A stretch of DNA of 64,000 nucleotides from REEB95 sp050729835 (GCA_050729835.1 JBOHLS010000014.1:1-64000); one strand, 5' to 3'. Positions 45,789 through 55,144 are shown, counted from the stretch's first letter. Notes: generated from the letters alone by a model not told the origin. Numbers and translations: made by a program.

Positions 45789-47153
45789 ATGTCGTTTTTC
45801 GATAAGAGCCGGACGGTCGCACCGCCGGGCTACAGCCGATGGCTGATTCCGCCCGCTGCACTCTGCGTTGATCTCTGCATCGGGCAAGCCTACGCCTTCA
45901 GCGTGTTCAACCTGCCGATGACCAAGCTCATCGGCATCACGAAATCGGTGCCGGGCGATTGGCTGCTCACCGAGCTCGGCTGGATTTTCAGCCTGGCGAT
46001 CTTCTTCCTCGGTGTGTCGTCGGCGATCTTCGGCCGCTGGGTCGAGGAAAACGGACCGCGCAAGGCGATGTTCACCGCCGCGTGCCTGTGGGGTGGCGGC
46101 TTCATCATCGGGGCCATCGGCGCCTACATCCATAACATCTGGGTGATCTATTTCGGCTACGGCATCGTTGGCGGTTTCGCGCTCGGCATCGGCTATATTT
46201 CGCCGGTTTCCACTCTCATCAAGTGGTTCCCCGACCGTCCGGGCATGGCCACCGGCATGGCGATCATGGGCTTCGGCGGCGGCGCCTTCATCGCCTCGCC
46301 GCTTTCGGTGTGGCTGATGGCGCGATTCTCGACTCCGACGCATGTCGGCGTCGCGGAGACCTTCATCGCCCTCGGCGTGATTTATTTCTGCTTCATGTCG
46401 GTCGGCGCGATCATTGTGCGCATTCCGGCGCCGGGCTGGAAGCCCGCGGGCTGGACGGCGCCGGCGCAGCCGAAGAAGCTGGTCACCACCAACAACGTCT
46501 TCGTCTACGAGGCGTTGAAGACGCCGCAATTCTGGCTGATCTGGTGGGTGCTGTGCCTGAACGTGACCGCTGGCATCGGCGTGCTCGGCCAGGCCTCGGC
46601 GATGATTCAGGAAATCTTCCCCGGCAAGGTGACGGTCATCGCTGCGTCGGGCTTCGTCGGCCTGATGAGCCTGTTCAACATGGGCGGCCGTTATTGTTGG
46701 GCGACGTTGTCCGACTATATCGGGCGTAAGAACACCTATTTTGTGTTCTTCGTCCTCGGCATCGTCCTCTACATCCTGGTGCCGCAGACCGGCACCGCCG
46801 GCAGCGTCGCGGCATTTGTCGTTTGCTTCCTGATCATCATCAGCATGTATGGCGGATCGTTCTCGACCGTGCCGGCTTACCTGCGCGATATGTTCGGGAC
46901 GCAGTATGTCGGCGCGATCCACGGCCTGTTGCTGACCGCGTGGTCGATGGCCGGCATTTTCGGTCCGGTGCTGGTCAACTACCTCCGCCAGTACAACGTC
47001 ACGCACGGCGTCGCCAAGGCGCAAGCCTACAACACGACGATGTACGTGATGGCGGTGCTGTTGGTGGTCGGCCTGATCTGCAACTGGCTGGTCCGCGCGG
47101 TGGACAAGCGCCACCACATGACGGCCCAGCAGGAAGCGCAGGCCTCGGCCTGA
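45789..47153 (+). CDS. MFS transporter, oxalate:formate antiporter (OxlT)-like
   Basis: The 454-residue protein has about twelve membrane helices. The opening WLIPPAALCVDLCIGQAYAF and MFS signatures such as GYISPVSTLIKWFPDRPGMA (after TM4) and LSDYIGRKNTYF (between TM8 and TM9) match the OxlT subfamily. Members exchange oxalate or other small carboxylates for formate, though many uncharacterised ones exist. It is followed by a 40-residue membrane peptide gene in the same transcript. The substrate is inferred from family only; no frc, oxc or formate dehydrogenase gene is in the window. Confidence 0.87.
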   Translation: MSFFDKSRTVAPPGYSRWLIPPAALCVDLCIGQAYAFSVFNLPMTKLIGITKSVPGDWLLTELGWIFSLAIFFLGVSSAIFGRWVEENGPRKAMFTAACLWGGGFIIGAIGAYIHNIWVIYFGYGIVGGFALGIGYISPVSTLIKWFPDRPGMATGMAIMGFGGGAFIASPLSVWLMARFSTPTHVGVAETFIALGVIYFCFMSVGAIIVRIPAPGWKPAGWTAPAQPKKLVTTNNVFVYEALKTPQFWLIWWVLCLNVTAGIGVLGQASAMIQEIFPGKVTVIAASGFVGLMSLFNMGGRYCWATLSDYIGRKNTYFVFFVLGIVLYILVPQTGTAGSVAAFVVCFLIIISMYGGSFSTVPAYLRDMFGTQYVGAIHGLLLTAWSMAGIFGPVLVNYLRQYNVTHGVAKAQAYNTTMYVMAVLLVVGLICNWLVRAVDKRHHMTAQQEAQASA

Positions 47154-47175
47154 CCCAGAAAGAGGAGAAACTCAC

Positions 47176-47298
47176 ATGGCAAACTCGCAAAGCTCCGGCA
47201 ACGGCGTGAAGCTCGTTCTCGCCTGGCTCTTCGTCGGCATTCCGCTGGCCTGGGGCGTGATCGAGACGCTGCTTCACTCGCTCAAGCTGTTCGAATAA
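47176..47298 (+). CDS. Small single-helix subunit of the OxlT-like MFS transporter (40 aa)
   Basis: ATG 47176 follows AGAGGAG, 22 bp after the transporter stop. The 40-residue peptide has a polar start (MANSQSSGNG) and one membrane helix (about residues 12-32, LVLAWLFVGIPLAWGVIETL). Short peptides of this form are found after OxlT-like genes and are labelled MFS transporter small subunits. The role is untested; assembly or stability of the transporter is plausible. Confidence 0.8.
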   Translation: MANSQSSGNGVKLVLAWLFVGIPLAWGVIETLLHSLKLFE

Positions 47299-47316
47299 CC
47301 GTCGTTTCGTCGCGCG

Positions 47317-47344
47317 ACGGGCCGCCCCTCGGGCGGCCCGTTTG
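47317..47344 (+). terminator. Terminator between the transporter unit and hpnG
   Basis: The perfect 10-bp stem ACGGGCCGCC (47317-47326) and GGCGGCCCGT (47332-47341) has a 5-base loop and a short TTTG tail. It lies between convergent genes and may work in both directions. Confidence 0.8.
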
Positions 47345-47353
47345 CTTTGCGGG

Positions 47354-48016
47354 CTAGAGAACGCCGCGCAGCGCGGCCAGCGCGGCGCGCAGCATCACCA
47401 GCGCCCGCCGCGTGTCGCGTGCGGTCGTCACCAGATCGGGTATTTGTCCGGGTTCGCGCAAGACGGAAGCGAGCACGCGCCCGGTCGCGGCGCGACCCGA
47501 CGGGTGCAGCCCGACCAGCGCCGCCGCCGGCAGGTCGCGAGAAGCGGGATCGGCGATGGCGCGCAGCACCAGGAACGGCTTGCCGGAATCTTGCGCCGCG
47601 TGCGCGACGTGCAACGATTCGAGATCGGCGGCGAGCGCGCCGTGACGCGCGTGATGCGCCGCCTTGGCGTGCCGGGTCGCCGCCACGGTCTCGAGGGCAA
47701 GCAGCGCGCCGGTCTCGGCATGCAGCCCCGCCGCCGCCAGCGCGGCCAGCGCGCGGCGATGGAGGGCGGCATCAACGTCGAGCCGCGCGCCGCTTTCGGT
47801 CAGCGCCGTGCGCGGCAGCAGCAGCGTCCCCGACGCCAGGCGCGGTGCCAAGCCGCCGGCGATGCCGAAGCTGAGCACCCCGTCCGCCGCGGCGGCGGCG
47901 CGAGCCGCCAGCGCCCGGCCGTGCGCCGCGTCGCCGCCGGTGGCGAACGCCGCGATGCCGAAGCGCCGCGCGAGGCGCAATTCGGCCGCGAAGCCGCAGA
48001 GCGCCGCGAGATGCAT
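47354..48016 (-). CDS. hpnG: HpnG, adenosylhopane nucleosidase/phosphorylase
   Basis: HpnG removes adenine from adenosylhopane to give ribosylhopane, acting just after HpnH. The 220-residue protein resembles nucleoside phosphorylases: VLSFGIAGGLAPRLASGTLL near residues 47-66, LALETVAATRHAKA and LAADLESLHVAHAAQDSG, whose Glu and Asp match purine-nucleosidase active-site positions. It is the last gene of the hopanoid operon; its ATG overlaps the shc stop (TGATG). Confidence 0.87.
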   Translation of the reverse strand: MHLAALCGFAAELRLARRFGIAAFATGGDAAHGRALAARAAAAADGVLSFGIAGGLAPRLASGTLLLPRTALTESGARLDVDAALHRRALAALAAAGLHAETGALLALETVAATRHAKAAHHARHGALAADLESLHVAHAAQDSGKPFLVLRAIADPASRDLPAAALVGLHPSGRAATGRVLASVLREPGQIPDLVTTARDTRRALVMLRAALAALRGVL

Positions 48017-49953
48017 CACATGCCGTAAGTCGTGCGCCGCGCGCCGGCGTGGCGCAGCACGCGATACCGCGCCAAGGCCCAGAGCGGGAAATAGGCGCGA
48101 TAGCCGTGGTAACGGAGATAGAAGACGCGCGGAAAGCCGACGGCGGTGTACCACGCCTCGTCCCACAGGCCGTGCGGCTGCTGCGTCGCCATCAGGTACT
48201 CGTTGCCACGCGCCACCGCCGGATTGTCGATCTCGCCCGCCGCCAGCAGCGCCAGCAGCGCCCACGCGGTCTGCGACGCGGTGCTTGCTTTGCCCTCGCC
48301 GCGCGGCCGGTCGCGCCAATAGGAAGCGCCATCCTCGCCCCAGCCGCCGTCAGCGCGCTGCTTGGCGACGAGCCACGCCGCCGCCCGGCGGATCATCGGC
48401 TCGTCCGGATCAACCCCAGCGGCGTTGAGCGCGCACAGCACGGACCAGGTGCCGTAGATGTAATTGGTGCCCCAGCGGCCGAACCACGAGCCGTCGGGCA
48501 GTTGCATGCGGCGCAGATAGTCGAGGCCGCGCGCGAAATCCTCGCCCTGGTCGCCGCGCTGGGCCAGCAGCGATAGGCAGCGCGCGCTGACGTCCTCGGT
48601 CGGTGGATCGAGCAGCGCACCGTGATCAGCGAACGGAATGTAGTTGAGATAAGAGTATTCGTTGTCGGCGTCGAACGCCGCCCAGCCGCCGGTGCGGCAT
48701 TGCATGCCGACGAGCCACTCGACGGCGCGTGCGATCGACTCGCGCCACTTGAGCCGGTCGGCGCGGTCGAGCGCCATGGCGACGGCGGCGGTGTCGTCGA
48801 GATCGGGATAATGCGGGTTGGCGTACTGGAAGGCCCAGCCGCCGGGCCGCACCCGTGGCCGCCACACCGCCCAGTCGCCCGGCAGATCGAGGATCTGGCG
48901 ATCGACGAGCCAGTCGAGCGCGCGTCGCGCCGCAACGTCGCTGGCGCGGTCGCCGGCTTCGAGCAACGCGTGCGCCGCCAAGGCGGTATCCCACACCGGC
49001 GACAGGCACGGCTGGCAATACGATCGCTGCGGCGTGCGCACGACCAATTTGCGCAACGCCGATTTGGCGATGCGCAGCGCCGGGTCATCCTGGGCATAGC
49101 CGAGGCACTCGAACATCATCACCGAATTGGCGATCGCCGGATAAATCCCGCCCAACCCGTCGTCGCCGTTGAGGCGCTCGACGACGAAGCTCACCGCGGC
49201 CTCGATCGCGCGCCGCCGACGAGCCGCCGGCATGTAAGGTTCGGCAAAGCGCAAGATGTCGTCGATGCGGTTGAAGACCCAGGCCCAGGGCGAACCCACG
49301 GCGCGCGGCGGTCGCGCCTGCGTTCCCGGCGCGAACAGCTCGCGCACGGTGACGCCGCGCGGATTCTTGGCCCGCGGCTTCAGCGCCATCAGCACCAGCA
49401 GCGGCACGATCACGGTACGCGACCAGTACGACACCTTGCTGAGATGGAACGGAAACCAGCGCGGCAGTAGCATGATCTCGACCGGCATCTCGGGCACAGC
49501 CGTCCACGGCAGCTCGCCGAACAGCGCGAGCTGGATGCGGGTGAAGACGTTGCTGCGGGCGGCGCCGCCGCGCGCTAGGATCACTGCGCGCGCCTTCGCC
49601 ATGTGCGGTGCATCCGGCGAATCGCCGGCCGCCTTGAGCGCGAAATAGACCTTCACCGTCGCCGACAGATTAACGTCGCCGCCATGGAACAGCGGCCAGC
49701 CGCCGTGCTCGCCCTGGACCGCGCGCAGATAGGCGGCGAAATCGCGCTGCACATCGTCCTCGATCTCGCCGAGATAATGCTGCAGCAGCAGGTATTCGGC
49801 CGAGATGGTCGCGTCGGCTTCGAGCTCGTAGCACCAGTGGCCATCGGCGTGCTGCTGCGCGATCAGCGCCGCGGCGGCGCGGTCCACCGCCTGATCGAGC
49901 GCCGCGGCCGGAGCGGCGCGCGCGCGGGAATCGGTCGTGGCGGCGTCGGACAT
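48016..49953 (-). CDS. shc: Squalene-hopene cyclase
   Basis: Shc folds squalene into hopene and diplopterol in one step at the membrane. The 645-residue protein has the protonating D-x-D-D motif as DLDDTA near residue 384, many QW-type repeats (for example GGWAAFDADN and DGSWFGRWGTNYIYG) and a C-terminal ADGGWGEDG segment. ATG 49953 is chosen over the TTG one codon earlier. It overlaps hpnE upstream and hpnG downstream by a few bases, so it sits in a translationally coupled chain. Confidence 0.96.
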   Translation of the reverse strand: MSDAATTDSRARAAPAAALDQAVDRAAAALIAQQHADGHWCYELEADATISAEYLLLQHYLGEIEDDVQRDFAAYLRAVQGEHGGWPLFHGGDVNLSATVKVYFALKAAGDSPDAPHMAKARAVILARGGAARSNVFTRIQLALFGELPWTAVPEMPVEIMLLPRWFPFHLSKVSYWSRTVIVPLLVLMALKPRAKNPRGVTVRELFAPGTQARPPRAVGSPWAWVFNRIDDILRFAEPYMPAARRRRAIEAAVSFVVERLNGDDGLGGIYPAIANSVMMFECLGYAQDDPALRIAKSALRKLVVRTPQRSYCQPCLSPVWDTALAAHALLEAGDRASDVAARRALDWLVDRQILDLPGDWAVWRPRVRPGGWAFQYANPHYPDLDDTAAVAMALDRADRLKWRESIARAVEWLVGMQCRTGGWAAFDADNEYSYLNYIPFADHGALLDPPTEDVSARCLSLLAQRGDQGEDFARGLDYLRRMQLPDGSWFGRWGTNYIYGTWSVLCALNAAGVDPDEPMIRRAAAWLVAKQRADGGWGEDGASYWRDRPRGEGKASTASQTAWALLALLAAGEIDNPAVARGNEYLMATQQPHGLWDEAWYTAVGFPRVFYLRYHGYRAYFPLWALARYRVLRHAGARRTTYGM

Positions 49954-51293
49954 CAACGACTGGGGCGCGGTTCGAGCGAACGTGAGAGCGGCGCCACCTT
50001 GGACCGGTCGCCCGCGCCGCTCAAGGAGTTTTCCGCCGCAGGCGCGCGGCCGGCGCCGAGCAGCGCCGCAGCGGCGAAGCCCGAGCGGATGGCGCCTTCG
50101 ATGGTCGCCGGCAGTCCGGTGTCGGTCCAGTCGCCGGCCAGCGCCAGGTTGCGCCAGCGCGTGCGCGCGCCCGGCCGGCGCGCCACCTGCTCCGGCGTCG
50201 CGGCGAAGGTGGCGCGGCGCTCGCGCACGATGCGCACCGGCGGCATCGGCTCCGGCGGCAATTCATAGGCGGCGGCGACGTCGCGCCACAACAAAGCGGC
50301 GAGCTCGTCCTCGGTCGCGTCGAGTAGCCGGTCGGCGGCGCTGACTGTGACCGAGAGCACGTCGGCCTTGCGGAACACCCATTCTGCCGTGCCGCCGACG
50401 ATGCCGACGAAGAACGGCGACCCAACCGGCGCGGCGCCGCGGTAATGGGCGTTGAGAATGGCGCAAGTGCGATCGGGTACGACGAGATCAGGCACCAGCC
50501 GCGTCGCCACCGCGGCGGTCACCGCCAGCACCACGGCATCGGCATCCGCCAGCGCCTCGCGCCCGCCGTCGAAATCGAGCGCCGTCACGCGGTCGCCGGC
50601 AAATTCGATGGCGCGCAGCCGCGCCCTGAAGCGGATCGCGACATCGCGCCGCCGCAACTGCGCCAGTGCCGGATCGACCAGGGTCTCCGACAGGCCTTCG
50701 CGCGGCACCAGCGGCGTGCAAGCGGCGCCGCCGGCGCCGATGCTCTCGGCCAGCACGCGCGCGAGCAAGACTGCCGAAGCTTCATGGAGAGGCGTGTTGA
50801 GCGCCGCGACCGCCAGCGGCTGCCACAGCCGGCGGAAGATAGGCGTGTCGGGCGCGAGAATGTCGGCGACGCGATCGCCCGGTCGGGCGCGGCGCAGCGC
50901 CAGCGCCTTGAGGTAATCGCCCAGATTCGTGCCGGGGACGCGCCGTGCCGGCGAGGCCATCCACCACGGCAGCCGGCCAAGATTGAGCCGCAGGACCCAA
51001 CGCGCGCCGGTGACGCGGTCGAGGAAGGGATAGACCGGCACGCCCGGCCCGGTGAGCGTGCCGCGCGCGCCGATGGCATCGACGAAGTTCAGGGCCGAGC
51101 GGTTGCCGGCGATCAGCAGGTGGTTGCCGTTGTCGATGCGGCAGCCGAGCGCCTGATCGAAATAAGAGCGCGCCCGGCCGCCGGCGTGCGGCGCCGCCTC
51201 GTGTAAAGTTACGGCGTGGCCCGCCTCGACGAGCCGCATGGCGGCGGCCAGTCCCGCCATGCCGGCGCCGACGACGTGGATGCGGCCGCTCAT
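49953..51293 (-). CDS. hpnE: Squalene-associated FAD-dependent desaturase HpnE
   Basis: HpnE reduces hydroxysqualene to squalene in the HpnCDE route. The 446-residue flavoprotein has the dinucleotide motif IHVVGAGMAGLAAAMRLVEAG at its N terminus, then GGRARSYFDQALG, and a C-terminal FAD segment LALAGDWTDTGLPATIEGAI. Both are typical of phytoene-desaturase-like amine oxidases. Its start overlaps the hpnD stop and its stop overlaps the shc start. The C-terminal 25 residues are a polar tail rather than part of the fold. Confidence 0.92.
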   Translation of the reverse strand: MSGRIHVVGAGMAGLAAAMRLVEAGHAVTLHEAAPHAGGRARSYFDQALGCRIDNGNHLLIAGNRSALNFVDAIGARGTLTGPGVPVYPFLDRVTGARWVLRLNLGRLPWWMASPARRVPGTNLGDYLKALALRRARPGDRVADILAPDTPIFRRLWQPLAVAALNTPLHEASAVLLARVLAESIGAGGAACTPLVPREGLSETLVDPALAQLRRRDVAIRFRARLRAIEFAGDRVTALDFDGGREALADADAVVLAVTAAVATRLVPDLVVPDRTCAILNAHYRGAAPVGSPFFVGIVGGTAEWVFRKADVLSVTVSAADRLLDATEDELAALLWRDVAAAYELPPEPMPPVRIVRERRATFAATPEQVARRPGARTRWRNLALAGDWTDTGLPATIEGAIRSGFAAAALLGAGRAPAAENSLSGAGDRSKVAPLSRSLEPRPSR

Positions 51294-52150
51294 AGCAGGC
51301 CGTGACGCAGCGCGTACCACAGCTTCCGCGGCATCGGCACGCGCACGCGCGCGTCGATCCGCTGCCAGCCACGTTGCTCGAGCCGCGTCAGGATGTCGGC
51401 GTAGACCGCGCCCATCACCGCCGCCGGCCGCATCGTGTCGCGCGGGCATTCCGCCATGGCGCGCTGTGCCGCGGCGAACCGCTCGTGCGCCATGGCGGCG
51501 ACGGCTTCGCAAACCGGCGGCAGGTTGGGATGCGCCAGCACCGCCGCCGGCTCGCGCGCAGCGATGTCGTGCCGCTCCAGCAGCTCGCGCGGCAGATAAA
51601 GCCGCCCACGCGCGCCGTCCTCGACGAGATCACGCAGGATGTTGGTGAGCTGCAAGGCGCGGCCGAGGGTGTTGGCGACGCGATCGGCCTGGTCGCCGGG
51701 CGCGCCGAAGACACGCGCCGAGAGCCGGCCAACCGCGGAGGCGGCGCGGTCGCAATAGAGATCGAGCTCGGCCAGCGACGGCGCGCGGATGTCGGCGCGC
51801 GCGTCCATTTCCATGCCCTCGATCACGCCGATGAAATCGGCGCGGCGCAGCGCGTATTTCTCCGCCGCATCGGCCAGCGCGCGGGTCAGCGCGTCGTTGG
51901 GATTGCCGGCATAGAATGCATCGACCGCGCGCCGCCAGCCGGCCAGCGCCGCCAGCTTGACCGCCGGTGCGTCGTTGCTGTCGACGATGTCGTCGACGGC
52001 GCGGCAGAAGGCATAGATCGCGAACATCGCCTCGCGCCGCGGCTTGGGCAGAAAGCGCATCGCCCAATAGAACGACGTGTGGGCGGCGGTGACCTGCGCC
52101 TTGATGCCGGCGCGCTCGTCGCTCGTCGGCTGGACCAGCGCGGCGCTCAT
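51290..52150 (-). CDS. hpnD: Presqualene diphosphate synthase HpnD
   Basis: HpnD joins two farnesyl diphosphates to presqualene diphosphate. The 286-residue trans-isoprenyl synthase has the first aspartate motif in FCRAVDDIVDS and the second in LQLTNILRDLVEDGARGRLY, with YCDRAASAVGRLSARVFG between them. The ATG overlaps the hpnC stop. It is distinguished from HpnC by retaining both Asp motifs in the D-x3-D form. Confidence 0.92.
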   Translation of the reverse strand: MSAALVQPTSDERAGIKAQVTAAHTSFYWAMRFLPKPRREAMFAIYAFCRAVDDIVDSNDAPAVKLAALAGWRRAVDAFYAGNPNDALTRALADAAEKYALRRADFIGVIEGMEMDARADIRAPSLAELDLYCDRAASAVGRLSARVFGAPGDQADRVANTLGRALQLTNILRDLVEDGARGRLYLPRELLERHDIAAREPAAVLAHPNLPPVCEAVAAMAHERFAAAQRAMAECPRDTMRPAAVMGAVYADILTRLEQRGWQRIDARVRVPMPRKLWYALRHGLL

Positions 52151-52998
52151 GTCCGCCCGCCGCGCACGATGCCGATCAGCGTCGCCAGCGCGAAGTCGAC
52201 CGGACTGAGCTTGACCCGCATCGCCAAAGGATCGCCGCGCCGCAGCCGCGCCGACAGCCGGCCGGCCAGCGCGACGATGGCGGCACATTCGCGGCTGAGG
52301 CCGGGGCTTTTCACGCCGTCGGGCAGCGCCCGCGCGGTGACGATCAGCGCATCGGTGCCGTCGAGCAGCCGGTCGATGACGCGGCGCAGGCCGGGGCTCG
52401 ACGACGCGGCGCGCAGATCCTCGACGCGCGCGCCGGCCGCGGCCAGCCACGGCTCGGGCAGATAGACGCGGTCGAGCCGGCGATAATCCTCGGCGCAATC
52501 CTGCAAGTGGTTCAAGACCTGGAGCGCGGCGCACAAGGCATCGCTCGGCCCCCAGGTCGCGCGGCTTTCGCCGTGCAGATCGAGCAGTTGGCGGCCGACC
52601 GGCGCCGCCGAATAGCGGCAGTAATCCATCAGGTCGTCCCAATCGCAATAGCGCAGCTTGGTGGCGTCCTGCTTGAACGCGGTCAGCACGTCGTGACAAT
52701 GCTGCGCCGTGACGCCGGTGGCCAGCAGGCTGGCGCGCATCGTGACGGCGGATGGCGCATCGCCCCCACCGGCGCCGTCGAGCACGGCGCCCATGCGCTC
52801 GAGCCGGCGCAGCTTCTCGGCGGCCGGCAAGGCACCGTTGTCGGCGATGTCGTCGGCCACGCGCGCGAAGCGATAGAAGTCATGCACATGCGGACGCAGA
52901 TCGCGCCGGATCAGCCACGAGCCAACCGGGAAATTCTCGTCGTGCCGGCCCTTGCCCGAAGGCGTCTCGACCACGCTGCTCACGGCCGGCTGTGCCAT
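52147..52998 (-). CDS. hpnC: Hydroxysqualene synthase HpnC
   Basis: HpnC converts presqualene diphosphate to hydroxysqualene. The 283-residue protein is of the squalene/phytoene synthase family, with DENFPVGSWLIRRDLRPHV near the start, the first acidic motif in ARVADDIADNG and the second in LNHLQDCAEDYRRLDRVYLP. ATG 52998 overlaps the end of hpnB by 19 bp. HpnC, HpnD and HpnE together replace the single squalene synthase of eukaryotes. Confidence 0.92.
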   Translation of the reverse strand: MAQPAVSSVVETPSGKGRHDENFPVGSWLIRRDLRPHVHDFYRFARVADDIADNGALPAAEKLRRLERMGAVLDGAGGGDAPSAVTMRASLLATGVTAQHCHDVLTAFKQDATKLRYCDWDDLMDYCRYSAAPVGRQLLDLHGESRATWGPSDALCAALQVLNHLQDCAEDYRRLDRVYLPEPWLAAAGARVEDLRAASSSPGLRRVIDRLLDGTDALIVTARALPDGVKSPGLSRECAAIVALAGRLSARLRRGDPLAMRVKLSPVDFALATLIGIVRGGRT

Positions 52999-54122
52999 GA
53001 CACCCGACCTTTCCACAAGCCGCCGCGGCCGCGCCAATGTCGCCAGGCTGACGCGACCGTCGCCGCCAGATAAACCGCCGCCACCGCCGGCAGCACCGGC
53101 GCCCACAGCATGCTCACGCCGTAGAAGCGCAGCATCGGCACATAGGTGACGCTCATCGTCAGCCAGGCAGCGACCGCCAGCGCCGTCGCCAGCCGTCCAG
53201 CCGGCAGCACGACGATCGGCGCCAGAAACGTGATGCCCAGGGCGACGAGCGTGGCGAGCAGCATGAGCACGGAATAATTGAGCTGGGCATAAGCGGTGCG
53301 CGCGATCATGTTCCAGATCGCGGCGAGGTCGGGATAGGCGCGCAGGCTCCTGGTGTCGCGCGTCAAGCCGAGCCAGATGCGGCCGCCGCGCTTGACCGCG
53401 CGCGCCAGAGCGCAATCGTCGATCAGCTCGCCCTTGACGGAGTCGAAGCCGCCGATGCGCTCGAACGCAGTGCGCCGCATCAGCATGCAGCCGCCGGCGG
53501 CGGCGGCCAGGCGCTTGCGCGCGTCATTGACCCAGGCGAAGGGATAGAGCATGGCGAAGAAATACACGAAAGCCGGAATCATGAAGCGCTCCGCCAGCGA
53601 GCGGCAGTGGAGCTTGACCATCAGGGAGACGAGGTCGTAGCCGGTCTCAAGGCGCGCGACAAGCTCGCTCAGGTTATGCGGATGATGGGCGATGTCGGCG
53701 TCGGTGAAGAGGTAGAGATCGGGCGCGCCGCCTTCGCCGGCAGCGCGCACGCCCTCGGCCAGCGCCCACAGCTTGCCGCTCCAGCCGTCCGGCAGCGGCC
53801 GCGCCGCGACCACGCGCAGCCGGTCGGCCAGGCCCAAGGCGGCGGCGGCATCGAGGGCGATCCGGCCGGTGCCGTCGCCGCTGTGATCGTCGACCAGCAC
53901 GACCGAGAACGCGCCCGCATAGACTTGCCGCAGCAGCGACGTCACCGCCGCACCGACGGTCGCCGCCTCGTCGCGCGCCGGCACCACGGCGACGACCCGC
54001 GGCCAAGCCTTCGGCGGCGGCGCGGGCCTGGGTATCCGCGGCAGCCAGAACAGGCCGCGGCCGAGCAGCAAATAGCTCCAGATCAGCAGCGCGAGCAGCG
54101 CGAAGAAGCGGCCGGCGGTCAT
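52980..54122 (-). CDS. hpnB: Hopanoid-associated glycosyltransferase HpnB
   Basis: The 380-residue GT2 enzyme has an N-terminal membrane helix (residues 5-24), a GT-A domain with VVAVVPARDEAATVGAA, the nucleotide-sugar D-x-D region LFTDADIAHHP and an acceptor-side GELIDDCALARAVK. Three to four C-terminal membrane helices follow. In hopanoid operons this gene is called hpnB; its sugar donor and acceptor are unproven. The ATG overlaps the hpnA stop. Confidence 0.88.
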   Translation of the reverse strand: MTAGRFFALLALLIWSYLLLGRGLFWLPRIPRPAPPPKAWPRVVAVVPARDEAATVGAAVTSLLRQVYAGAFSVVLVDDHSGDGTGRIALDAAAALGLADRLRVVAARPLPDGWSGKLWALAEGVRAAGEGGAPDLYLFTDADIAHHPHNLSELVARLETGYDLVSLMVKLHCRSLAERFMIPAFVYFFAMLYPFAWVNDARKRLAAAAGGCMLMRRTAFERIGGFDSVKGELIDDCALARAVKRGGRIWLGLTRDTRSLRAYPDLAAIWNMIARTAYAQLNYSVLMLLATLVALGITFLAPIVVLPAGRLATALAVAAWLTMSVTYVPMLRFYGVSMLWAPVLPAVAAVYLAATVASAWRHWRGRGGLWKGRVSWHSRP

Positions 54123-55123
54123 CGCACCACCCCCGCCTGGCGGAACCAGGCGATGGCGTCCGCCAGACCCTCGCGCGCCGGCCGCGCGCGATAGCCGAGC
54201 TCGCACTCGGCCTTGGCCGACGAGAAAAACATCTTGTGTCGCGCCATGCGCAGCCCCTCGCGGGTGGCGAACGGCTCGCGGCCGACGAGCCAGCCGAGCG
54301 CCTCTTCGACGACGGCGACCGGCCAGACCAGCGCCGCGGGCACTTGGACGGTGGGCGGCTTACGGCCGACGATGCCGGCGACCAGCCGCAGGATCTCGCC
54401 CAGTGTCAGGTTCTCGCCGCCGAGGATATAACGCTCGCCGACGCGGCCTTTGTCCTCGGCGAGCAGATGGCCGCGCGCGACGTCGTCGACATGCGCGAGA
54501 TTGAGGCCGGTATCGACGTAAGCCGGCATGCGGCCGGATGCCGCCTCGACGATGATACGGCCGGTCGGCGTCGGCTTGACGTCGCGCGGCCCGACCGGCG
54601 TCGAGGGATTGACGATCACGGCCGGCAGGTTGCGCGTCCGCACCAGATCGCGCACCGCTGCCTCGGCGAGGAACTTCGAGCGCTTGTAATGGCCGACCAT
54701 GTCGGCGAGCGCGCTCGGCGTAGTCTCGTCGGCGACGACGCCATCGCGGCGCCAGCCCAGCGTGGCGACGCTGCTGGTGTAGACAATGCGTTCGACGCCA
54801 GCCGCCAGCGCCACCGCCATCAGGCTGCGCGTGCCGTCGACATTGGCGGCGTACATCGCGGCGGGATCGCGCACCCACAGCCGGTAGTCGGCGGCGACGT
54901 GATAGAGCGCGCCGCAGCCGTCGAGCGCGGCGGCAAGCGAGCGCGACTCGGTCAGCGAGCCGAAGCGCAATTCGACGGCCAGGCCTTCGACGTTGCGGCG
55001 GTCGCTCGACGGGCGCAGCAGCGCGCGGACCCTGCGGCCGGCGGCGAGCAGCGCGCGGGTGACGGCCGCGCCGACGAAGCCCGACGCGCCGGTGACGAGC
55101 ACGGGCCTGTCGCTTTGAACCAT
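54119..55123 (-). CDS. hpnA: Hopanoid-associated sugar epimerase HpnA
   Basis: The 334-residue extended short-chain dehydrogenase has the NAD motif VLVTGASGFVGAAVTRALL at the N terminus and a catalytic Y-x3-K in GHYKRSKFLAE, with the active-site Ser/Thr in YTSSVATLG. It resembles NDP-sugar epimerases and dihydroflavonol reductases. The hpn naming follows gene context; the substrate is not established. It begins 21 bp after dxr and is followed by hpnB. Confidence 0.9.
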   Translation of the reverse strand: MVQSDRPVLVTGASGFVGAAVTRALLAAGRRVRALLRPSSDRRNVEGLAVELRFGSLTESRSLAAALDGCGALYHVAADYRLWVRDPAAMYAANVDGTRSLMAVALAAGVERIVYTSSVATLGWRRDGVVADETTPSALADMVGHYKRSKFLAEAAVRDLVRTRNLPAVIVNPSTPVGPRDVKPTPTGRIIVEAASGRMPAYVDTGLNLAHVDDVARGHLLAEDKGRVGERYILGGENLTLGEILRLVAGIVGRKPPTVQVPAALVWPVAVVEEALGWLVGREPFATREGLRMARHKMFFSSAKAECELGYRARPAREGLADAIAWFRQAGVVR

Positions 55124-55144
55124 GGCGTTGCCCGGGCGCCGCTC

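Noticed and set aside
45762..47117. 451-aa reverse frame opposite the OxlT-like transporter
   Set aside because: His/Arg/Asp-rich composition typical of the antisense of membrane proteins; no family features.
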